From: Chrysemys picta bellii
Taxonomy: Eukaryota; Chordata; Testudines; Emydidae
DNA: 64,000 bases
Direction of reading: 5' to 3'
NCBI RefSeq assembly: GCF_011386835.1
Contig: NW_027052922.1
Coordinates: forward strand, 33,223-97,222
Below the pieces are notes generated by a model, which ran no database searches, was not told the origin of the DNA, and saw nothing but the letters and a program-made list of their open reading frames with translations. This document shows positions 22,377-31,026 of this stretch, piece after piece (within the stretch, counting starts at the first letter, position 1; each line of letters starts with the position of its first letter). The position numbers and the translations under genes were made by a program.

Positions 22377-23400
22377 CTAAGTTATGAGAATGTATGGTGT
22401 CCCCGAAAAATTGACAAAGCTGATAAGAAAAAATCTACAGCAAGTCGATAAGTACAATGAGAGTAGACAGCTGATGGAATGATTCAGAATGAGCATATGA
22501 GTGAGACAGGGATGCATTCTGTCACCAGATTTGTTCAGCTTGGTACTGGAAGCAGTAATGGCTGTGGCACTGAGATGAAACAAGAAGACTCATGTTATGT
22601 GGTAGGATAGTGCACAACCTTAGATTCACAGATGATTTTGACATCACACCATTGAATAAGGAGGATTTACAGAGAATAAGTGACAATGCAGACTGGGAAA
22701 GCAGAAAAATTGATTGAAAAGCTGCATGTAGAAGACAAAAATTATGGCAACTGGAAGAAAAGAGAGGTAAAATCAAACTGACCAAAAATTAGAACAAGTG
22801 GAAAAAATTGTGTACCTTGCAGGACTGTTATCGAAGAATGAGAATTGTGAAGATATAAAAAGAAGATTCAGACTTATTGCTGCTGCATTCAGAAAAGTGG
22901 GCAAGATCTGGAAGGCTAAAAGACATTTCATAAAAACAAAAGTTAACACAGATGAGACCACTTTCATGCTGGTCCTGTTTTTCAGGTTGGAATGCTGGAG
23001 TTATGAAGACAGCCAATGAACAAAAGGTTTTGATTGCAGAAATGAACTGGCTCAGTGGAATACTGGGAGTTTCAAGATTGCAGAAAATAAAAATTGAAGA
23101 GATAAGAAAAAGTCTAGGGCAAGAATTAACACGGTCATAGAAAATTAAAGAAAGACGTCTGTGATGGTTTGGAGAAATGTCAAAACTGGACCTGGAAAGG
23201 ATACCATACATAGCAACACATGCAAGAAACTAAAAACAGGAATACCAGGGATGTGTTGGATAGATACAGTAAATAATGACATAGATCAAAAAGGTTTAAA
23301 GATGAATGAAGCTGGTACAAGACAGACAGACTTTATTCAGCCCCATTGTTGCCATTGAGCTCACAGACGGGAATCAAAGAAGATGGAGGAGATCTCATTT
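22377..23400 (+). pseudogene. decayed LINE reverse-transcriptase C-terminal part (RTE-like)
   Basis: On the plus strand from 22501 the frame reads VRQGCILSPDLFSLVLEAVM, a reverse-transcriptase core motif. About 100 bp later F-T-D-D (near 22625) stands where the Y-A-D-D catalytic box is expected. Further on come VYLAGLLSKNENCEDIKRR, IAEMNWL.GILGVSRLQK and IRKSLGQ blocks in several frames, a pattern I know from RTE-type endonuclease/reverse-transcriptase LINEs. Many stops and shifts show an old, dead copy with its 5' end missing. Minus-strand frames here are shadows. Confidence 0.6.
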
Positions 23401-25385
23401 CACATGCTCTTGTGCTTTTAAAAAAACAAAAAGGGTGGTGACCTCACGGACACGAGAATAGCATCTTCACTGAGACAAAACTTGGATAGTCACCTCAGCA
23501 CTGAGAGTATTGTCTGCAACGTCTTTTGCGTGGCTGTTCTCAATGGGGGGTGCGGGCATTAGGAGTACAAAATCAAACAAAAACCTATATAAAATCTACT
23601 TTAAAATAGAATTTCCCTAGCAGCATCTTTCAGGACTCTCAGCTGACTAAGATTTGCTGTTCAATCCTGGAGGGACTGCAGCTCCGTCTGTGGAATTTGG
23701 ACTTGCAGACTAACATCTGATGACATCCTTCCCAAATATTCTGTTGGTAATCTCTTTGGGAAGCATAGGGACAAAGCAGTCATTGAAGCCATGGACAAGG
23801 GGAAATAGGGCGTGTTTAAAATGTTGGCTAGCAAGTGTTTTCAGATATAACCTGATGCAATAGTTTATACAGGACCTTATTTAGATACCTAAATAGAACC
23901 TGTTGGGGTCTCGGAACTCTTCTGAAAATCTGGTTCAAAATTATTGGGTTGTGAATATATTTTTGTTGACATCAATGACTCTAAAAGTTGAAAACTCTGA
24001 CATGGATCTTTTTACTGTAAGTTTCAGTAAGCTTCAGACGCATGTTCTGATCCATCCTCCACTTTTACAAGCTGTCTGGAGAGACACCATAGCTGACATT
24101 GTGCCAAGTATATGCATCACTTTTTCTTGTTGCTGCTTTTTTTAACGTGGTCATATCCTGATATTGGAAGCCTTTTCTGTAAGTGTAAAATCTCTTCTCT
24201 GTATCTACCCATGGATCTCAAATGATATTCTGCTCTCCCAATATACACAGAAAACTTATTGACATTAACATGAGATCTGTGAATGTAAACAGGACAGATT
24301 ACAGTGCACAGATGACACATAATCTGACAGGGGAATTTGGCCCTAAAATTAATATTGGCTTCTTTTGGAATGGATAGTGTTTCATTTGCTAGGTAATAAT
24401 TTGAAAGGACTCCAAGATTATAAAACTAAAGTGGTATTTTTTTAAAAAGGATAGTTTATAGAGGTGCTGCAACTTCTGGTAGAGTTCTAGCTTTCTATTC
24501 AGACTGATTTGTCTGGTGCCTCTTCCAAGCTCTTTCTTCCTGCAGCCTGTGCTCCTCCCTCCAAACCTCACTGCAGGTTGCTACAGACAAAACTCTGGAT
24601 ATTGAGCTATTATATCAGAACTACATTGAAATAGTTGTTTGCAACTTCCACTCATGCTAGTAAGACTGTTATTCAAGAGGCAAGTTAAACCTATTACAGG
24701 CAATGCTGTGCTAATGATTGTAGTCACACCTCTTTGTTCAACATGTGACTGAGCTACACGTATACCTTCATAGTGAACTGCTATCTCGGTATTGCTTTAA
24801 GTAAATGATCCGATATTTTTAAGTACAGTGTTGAATGGAAACATTGCCTTAGACTTTGGATTAAATTGCTTGAAAACACATTCACTCTCTGAACTCCTTT
24901 TGAGGTTTTGCAGGCACTTTGCAGGCTATTTTATTAAGTTTAGGAAAAGAAGGAAATTGGAAGTTAGACTCTCAGGTACAAATACCAATGTGTCTGAATG
25001 AAGAGATTGAAAATATTCATAAAGATCTAGAAAAGGAAATGTACTGTTGTGGATTTGTTTTTAAGGTAGATTTTTATATTATGTATAATTTAAGTTTAAA
25101 AAGCAGATATTAAATGTTTAATTGACTTGCTCTATAAGAATTGGAGAAAGCTAAATTTTTGCACTGTAAGAGTCAGATGTGGATAGCAGAGTTACTGGTT
25201 CCAGTAATGTTTATAAAAAGAGAGTCTACTGCCCCCCCCCAAAAGTTTCATTTTATGTTTGGGGATCTTTCTCAGAAATTTATCATTACTCTTCCTAAAC
25301 TGAACTTCTCTGCTCCGAAAATGCAGCTCTTCTCTTAGTTGAGAGAAGTGACATCTGTTTAGAGAAGTCATTTCTTGGCGCTGGT

Positions 25386-25386
<1 letters not shown>

Positions 25387-25416
<30 letters not shown>
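25387..25416. repeat. 30-base T tract before a CHM acceptor
   Basis: An uninterrupted run of 30 T sits 72-101 bases upstream of the exon at 25489. On the minus strand it would be an A tail of a decayed retroelement. The immediate acceptor has its own pyrimidine tract (tgtttccccctccaacag). Confidence 0.9.
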
Positions 25417-25419
<3 letters not shown>

Positions 25420-25488
25420 TTGTAATCAATATTTGTATGTAAGGGAGTGGTAAGAATCATAATCAATCTGTGTTTCCCCCTCCAACAG

Positions 25489-25587
25489 ACTTGGTTCATT
25501 TTACCTGCTCATCAACTAAAACCGCTAAAGAAGATTTAGAGCCTGTTGTACAGAAGCTGTTCTCCCTAAATGCTGAAGCAGAGAGAG
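25489..25587 (+). CDS. CHM: Rab escort protein 1 (CHM), coding exon 4 of 6 visible
   Basis: 99-bp exon, AG at 25487-25488 and GTAAGA at 25588. Its first two bases (AC) complete a Tyr codon; it then reads LVHFTCSSTKTAKEDLEPVV, QKLFSLNAEAER and ends on the first base of a Glu codon. It aligns with remembered human [24 protein letters not shown]. The end (SLNAEAER) is in the variable stretch before the next conserved block. Confidence 0.95.
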
Positions 25588-27242
25588 GTAAGAAAAATAG
25601 ATGAAAAGTATTATGAAAAAATTTTACAAATATGTTTACCTTTTGAATTTTAACATTTCTTCTACTGAACATCTGAATCCACTATCAAGATGAAAACAAG
25701 AGTGATCTCCGCTTGGTCGGCTGTTTGGGTATCCATGTTCTAAAGTAAAGGAATGGATTCAAAATATTTTTAAAAAGAGTGAGAGAACATAATTAAAGGT
25801 CACTTATCTCTTTCCTTGACTGTGATGTAATGGTCTTGGGTATACCTTCAGACATTGTTTAGGTCCAACAGTTCTGAAGGAGCAGAGCAAGACCTTGGCT
25901 ATAAATGTCCAGCATTGAAGAAACCATGGGAGGCCTGAAAGCATTTTCTGGTGTTTTCATTTCTAACAAATGTTTCCTTGCATGGGAAAGGGTTTGTTCA
26001 AAAGAACTTAGACAGACACTACTGCTGAAACATCAGTGCAATTTCCAATGCGTTACTTGTATCCCATCTTTTTCTTATTCTTCCTTATTTCTTATACTGC
26101 TGCCCATCATTTTAGTATTGGCACTCCCAAGATAAAATAAAATCCCAATAGGCTGATGATTTACTTTTCCAGTCTGATTCCCCAGAGCAGTCAGGGCTGT
26201 GTGCTTTTTTATGGTGTTCTTTTCCTTTCTCTTATGACTCCTCTTACATTGCTTCTCGTCTTTCTCGTCTTCATCTTTTTCCTCCACTTCTCCTCTTGTT
26301 TGCTGTTTGTAACTGCAGTTGTACAAATTCTAAGTTGAAGTGAATTGTATACTTCATCCTGAAGATAATGAGATTTCTAATCACTCTTAGGGTATGTCTA
26401 CACTATGAAATTAGGTCGAATTTATAGAAGCCGGTTTTATAGAAATCGGTTGTATACAGCCGATTGTGTGTCCCCCCCACATAAAATGCTCTAAGTGCAT
26501 GAAGTCGGCGGACCGCATCCACAGTACCGAGGCTAGCGTCGACTTATGGAGCGTTACACTATGGGTAGCTATCCCACAGTTCCCGCAGTCTCCGCCGCCC
26601 AGTGGAATTCTGGGTTGAGATCCCAATGCTTGAATGATGCAAAACAGTGTCGCGGGGGCTTCTGGGTACGTGTCGTCAGGCACCTCCCCCTCCGTCAGAG
26701 CAACGGCAGACAATCGATTTGCGCCTTTTTACCTGGGTTACCTGTGCAGACAACATACCACGCCAAGCATGGAGCCCGCTCAGCTCAGCTCACCGTCACC
26801 ATATGTCCTCTGGGTGCCGGCAGACGTGGTACTGCATTGCTACACAGCAGCAGCTAATTGCCTTTTGGCAGTAGACGGTGAAGTATGACTGGTAGCCTTC
26901 ATCGGCGATCTGGGTGCTGGCAGACGTGGGGCTGGCAGACCTGGGGCTGCATTGCACACAACAGCAGCCCCTTGCCTTTTGGTAGAAGATGGTATATTAC
27001 GACTGGTATCCGTCGTCATCGTACTGCAGTGGCTGTCAATCCTGGGCACCTGGGCAGTCTTGATGATGATGGCTATCAGTTGTAGTATGCTATTTTCTGC
27101 CAAGCGCCCAGTATTTTCTGCCAAGCACCCAGAAGATGCCGAGGGCTATCAGTCATGCTGCACCGTCGTCTGCCAGCTTAAGATGTAAAAAATAGATTTG
27201 TTCTGTATTCATTTGTTTCCCCCTCCCTCCGTGAAATCAACG

Positions 27243-27290
27243 GCCTGCTAAACCCAGGGTTTTGAGTTTAATCTTTGGGGGGGTGGCATT
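27243..27290 (+). repeat. SINE B-box fragment inside the Harbinger element
   Basis: The text gcctgctaaacccagggttt followed by tgagtttaatctttggggg matches the middle of the turtle SINE (cctgctaaacccagggttgt, gagttcaatccttgaggggg at 34417-34457). The match starts and stops abruptly, upstream of the transposase ATG. Confidence 0.6.
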
Positions 27291-27460
27291 CTTTGTGACA
27301 GTTGTTTGTGTTTCTCCCTGATGCACAGCCACCTTTGTTGATTTTAATTCCTTGTACCTGTACGCCATGTCGTCACTCGCCCCTCGCTCCCTCCCTCCCT
27401 CCCTCCGTCAGATACTAGTTTCACGCCTTTTTTCAGACCAGAAGCCATAGCACTGGGATC

Positions 27461-28762
27461 ATGGAGCCCGCTCAGATCACCGCGGCAATTATGAGCACTA
27501 TGAACACCACGCGTATTGTCCTGGTGTATATGCAGAGCCAGGACATGCCAAAGCAAAACCAGGACCAGACAAGGAGGCGATTGCAGCGCAATGACGAGAG
27601 TGATGAGGAAATTGACATGGACATAGACCTCTCACAAAGTACAGGACCCAGCAATGTGCAAATCATGGTGTTACTGGGGCAGGTTCATGCCGTGGAACGC
27701 CGATTCTGGGCCCGGGAAACAAGCACAGACTGGTGGGACCCCATCGTGCTGCAGGTGTGGGACGATTCCCAGTGGCTGCGAAACTTTTGCATGCGTAAGG
27801 GCACTTGCATGGAACTTTGTGACTTGCTTTCCCCTGCCCTGAAGTGCCAGAATACCAGGATGAGAGCAGCCCTCACAGTTGAGAACCGAGTGGCGATAGC
27901 CCTGTGGAAGCTTACAACGCCAGACAGCTACCGGTCAGTCGGGAATCAATTTGGAGTGGGCAAATCTACTGTGGGGGCTGCTGTGATCCAAGTTGCCAGG
28001 GCAATCAAAGACCTGGTGATATCAAGGGTAGTGACTCTGGGAAACGTGCAGGCCATAGTGGATGGTTTTGCTGAAATGGGGTTCCCAAACTGTGGTGGGG
28101 CGATAGATGGAACCCATATCCCTATCTTGGCACCGGAGCACCAAGCCACCACCTACATAAACCGCAAGGGGTACTTTTCAATGCTGCTGCAAGCCCTGGT
28201 GGATCACAAGGGACGTTTCACCAACATCAACGTGGGATGGCCGGGAAAGGTACATGATGCTCGCGTCTTCAGGAACTCTGGTCTGTTTCGAAAGCTGGAG
28301 GAAGGGACTTTCTTCCCGGACCAGAAAATAACCGTTGGGGATGTTGAAATGCCTATCGTTATCCTTGGGTTCCCAGCCTACCCCTTAATGCCATGACTCA
28401 TGAAGCCTTACACAGGCAGCCTGGACAGTAGTCAGGACCTGTTCAACTACAGGCTGAGCAAGTGCCGAATGGTGGTGGAATGTGCATTTGGACGTTTAAA
28501 AGCGCGCTGGCGCAGCTTACTGACTTGCTCAGACCTCAGCGAAAAGAATATCCCCATTGTTATTGCTGCTTGCTGTGTGCTCCACAATATCTGTGAGAGT
28601 AAGGGGGAGAAGTTTATGGTGGGGTGGGAGGTTGAGGCACATCGCCTGGCCGCTGATTACGCGCAGCCAGACACCAGGGCGGTTAGAAGAGCACAGCAGG
28701 GCGCGGTGCGCATCAGAGAAGCTTTGAAAATGAATTTTGTGACTGGCCAGGCTACGGTGTGA
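27461..28762 (+). pseudogene. Harbinger DDE transposase (HARBI1-like), one nonsense codon
   Basis: Frames 27461-28396 and 28400-28762 are in the same register; a TGA at 28394-28396 stands where a Trp codon is expected (..AYPLMP[*]LMKPYTG..), so one G-to-A change accounts for the break. The whole would be about 433 residues. A helix-turn-helix-like segment lies at about 157-181 (SYRSVGNQFGVGKSTV). The DDE nuclease residues are D216 (AIDGTHIP), D266 (KVHDARVF) and E340 (VECAFGRLKARWR). A usually conserved GD-AYP motif reads GF-PAYP here, a further likely damaging change. The protein would cut and join the element at TTA targets, working with the Myb-like partner encoded on the other strand. The ATG at 27461 follows an untranslated leader. 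Confidence 0.88.
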
Positions 28763-29015
28763 AACTTCTGTTTGTTTCTCCTTGATGAACCCTCTGCCCC
28801 ACCCCCCAACCTGGTTCACTCTACTTCCCTGTAAACCAAAAATCCCACCCTCCCCTCCCTCTTCGAGCACCGCTTGCAGAGGCAATAAAGTCATTGTTAC
28901 TTCACATTCATGCATTCTTTATTAATTCAGCACACAACTAGGGGGATAATTGCCAAGGTAGCCCGGGATGAGTGGGGGAGGAGGGAAGGAAAAGGACACA
29001 CTGTAGTTTAAAACT

Positions 29016-29518
29016 TTAACTCTTATTGAAGGCCAGCCTTCTGATGCTCAGGCAATCATCTGGGGTGGAGTGACTGGATGGCCGGAGGCCCCCCCACCGT
29101 GTTCTTGGGCATCTGGGTGAGGAGGCTATGGAACTTGGGGAGAAGGGCTGTTGGTTACACAGGGGCTGTAGCGGCGGTCTCTGCTTCTGCTGCCTTTGCT
29201 GCAGCTCAACCATACGCTGGAGCATATCAGTTTGATGCTCCAGCAGCCGGAGCATCGACTCTTGCCTTCTGTCTGCAAGCTGACGCCACCTATCCTCTTC
29301 AGCCTGCCACTTGCTCTGTTCATCCCGCGATTCAGCCCGCCACCTCTCCTCTCATTCATACTGTGCTTTTCTGTAGTCTGACATTGACTGCCTCCACGCA
29401 TTCTGCTGTGCTCTTTCAGTGTGGGAGGACATCTGGAGCTCCGTGATCATGTCGTCCCGAGTCCGCCGTTTTCTCCTTCTAATCTTCACTAGCCTCTGCG
29501 AAGGAGAAACATTTGCAG
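29016..29518 (-). pseudogene. Harbinger Myb/SANT-like protein, exon 2 (one nonsense codon)
   Basis: On the minus strand the acceptor ...ctcctccaccag ends at 29519 and the exon opens ANVSPSQRLVKIRRRKRRTR, then DDMITELQMSSHTERAQQNA, a Trp/Arg/Glu-rich coiled-coil-like stretch, MLRLLEHQTDMLQRMVELQQ and a Pro/Ser-rich basic tail ending FNKS and stop at 29016. The frame is open except for a TGA at 29352-29354 in place of an Arg codon. The first bases (CT) join the last T of exon 1 to make Ser, so the intron phases agree. The C-terminal basic and coiled-coil parts suggest DNA binding or dimer formation; that is inference. Confidence 0.75.
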
Positions 29519-29969
29519 CTGGTGGAGGAGAATGGAGAGGTGGTTAAAAAAGACACATTTTAGAGAACAATGGGTACACTCTTTCACGTTAAGTTTTGCT
29601 GTTCACATTACACACCACATGTGCTTTCGTTACAAGGTCGCATTTTTCCTCTTATATTGAGGGCCTGCCGGTTTGGTGTGAGAGATCACTCACGCAGTGC
29701 CAGGCAACAGATTACGGCTTGCAGGCAGCCATGGTAAGCCACAGTCTTTTGGCTTTTTTCACCTTCTTAACATGTGGGAATGGTTTCAAACAGTAGCGCC
29801 CTCATTTCCCATAGCAAGCACCCGTTGGGTTGGCCATTTAAAATGGGTTTGCAATGTAAAAGGAGGGGCTGTGGTTCCCGGGTTAACATGCAGCACGAAC
29901 CCAACTAACCCCCCTCCGCCCCCAACACCCAATTCTCTGGGATGATCACTTCACCCCTCCCCCCACCGC

Positions 29970-30395
29970 GTGGCTAACAGCGGGGAACATTTCTGTTCAG
30001 CCGAGCAGGAACGGGCACCTCTGAATGTCCCCTTAATAAAATCACCCCATTTCAACCAGGTGACTGTGAATGATATCACTCTCCTGAGGATAACAAAGAG
30101 CGATAAGGAATGGATGTTGTCTGCATGCCAGCAAACACTGGGACCATACGCTGCCATGCTTTGTTATGCAATGATTCCAGACTACGTGCTACTGGCCTGG
30201 CGTGGTAAAGTGTCCTACCATGGCAGACGGGATAAGGCAGCCCTCCCCAGAAACCTTTTGCAAAGGCTTTGGGAGTACATGAAAGAGAGCTTTCTGGAGA
30301 TGTCCCTGGAGGATTTCCGCTCCATCCCCATACACGTTAACAGACTTTTCCAGTACCTGTATTGGCCGCGATTGCCAGAGCAAATTAATCATTAA
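29970..30395 (+). CDS. third open frame of the Harbinger element, function unknown
   Basis: An uninterrupted 141-codon frame lies on the plus strand, wholly inside the intron (29519-30444) of the minus-strand Myb-like gene. It contains SGEHFCSAEQERAPLNVPLI, TLLRITKSDKEWMLSACQQT, LAWRGKVSYHGRRDKAALPR and ends PEQINH. Base use is unlike the low-complexity stretches nearby. I recall very similar text in other turtle Harbinger copies, which would mean the frame is conserved, but I know no domain for it. It could be a real accessory protein, a part of a spliced transposase transcript, or a captured host fragment. The start at 29970 is simply the first ATG. Confidence 0.45.
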   Translation: MANSGEHFCSAEQERAPLNVPLIKSPHFNQVTVNDITLLRITKSDKEWMLSACQQTLGPYAAMLCYAMIPDYVLLAWRGKVSYHGRRDKAALPRNLLQRLWEYMKESFLEMSLEDFRSIPIHVNRLFQYLYWPRLPEQINH

Positions 30396-30444
30396 TCATT
30401 AAATACGCTTGCTTTCAGACCAGGTGTAATATTTACAAAGGTAC

Positions 30445-31026
30445 ACTCCCCAGAGGTCCCCGGTGTGCCCTCAGTGTCTGGGAGCACGCCTTGGGTGAGT
30501 TCGGGGGTTACTGGCTCCAGGTCCAGGGTGATAAACATATCCTGGCTGTTGGGGAAACTGGTTTCTCCGCTTCCTTGCTGCTGTGAGCTGTCCACATTAT
30601 CTTCTTCCTCCTCTTTCTCGTACCCCGAACCCTCTTCCCTGTGTGTTTCTCCAGTGAAGGAGTCATAGCATACGGTTGGGGTAGTGGTGGCTGCACCCCC
30701 TAGCATGGCATGCAGCTCCACGTAGAAGCGGCATGTTTGCGGCTGTGCCCCGGACCTTCCGTTTGCCTTTCTGGCTTTGTGGTAGGCTTGCCTTAGCTCC
30801 TTAATTTTCACGCGGCACTGCTGTTATGGCCTCTGTCCTTCATGGCCTTGGAGACCTTTTCTAATTTTTTGCCATTTCTTTTACTGCTACGGAGTTCAGC
30901 TAGCACTGATTCATCTCCCCATATGGCGAGCAGATCCCGTACCTCCCGTTCGGTCCATGATGGAGCTCTTTTGCGATCCTGGGACTCCATCACGGTTACC
31001 TGTGCTGATGAGCTCTGCGTGGTCAC
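30445..31026 (-). pseudogene. Harbinger Myb/SANT-like DNA-binding protein, exon 1 (frameshift)
   Basis: Starting at an ATG at 31026 (or the in-frame ATG 12 codons on, MESQDRKRAPSW, the usual start of the family), the minus strand reads WTEREVRDLLAIWGDESVLA...MKDRGHN, a Myb/SANT-like trihelix domain with its spaced Trp residues. A small deletion at about 30811-30815 shifts the frame; the second part (30392-30811) continues KIKELRQAYHKARKANGRSG, CRFYVELHAMLGG, an acidic EEEEDN stretch and SSQQQGSGETSFPNSQD. A donor (GT at 30444-30443) lies in the right phase for exon 2. In active Harbinger elements this protein helps bring the transposase into the nucleus and to the ends. Confidence 0.78.

Larger units (their letters stand above)
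14066..25488 (+). other. CHM: CHM intron (largest in the window)
   Basis: 11.4-kb intron, GT at 14066 and AG at 25487-25488. Repeats listed separately: C/T tract at 14889-14920, SINE head near 17.44 kb, solo LTR 19944-20610, LTR-like segment to about 22.13 kb with two nested insertions, LINE remnant to about 23.4 kb, and a 30-base T tract close to the acceptor. The stretches 14.07-14.88, 15.05-17.4, 17.5-18.9 and 23.4-25.3 kb are AT-rich with no gene I can support. An unexplained pair of minus-strand frames lies at 18994-19474. Confidence 0.85.

Noticed and set aside
22828..23211. 127-codon minus-strand frame
   Set aside because: It is the shadow of a decayed LINE reverse transcriptase on the plus strand.
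27090..27140. Short tandem repeat (ttttctgccaagc.cccag twice) as a CRISPR-like or satellite array
   Set aside because: Only two units, inside the Harbinger leader. No array.
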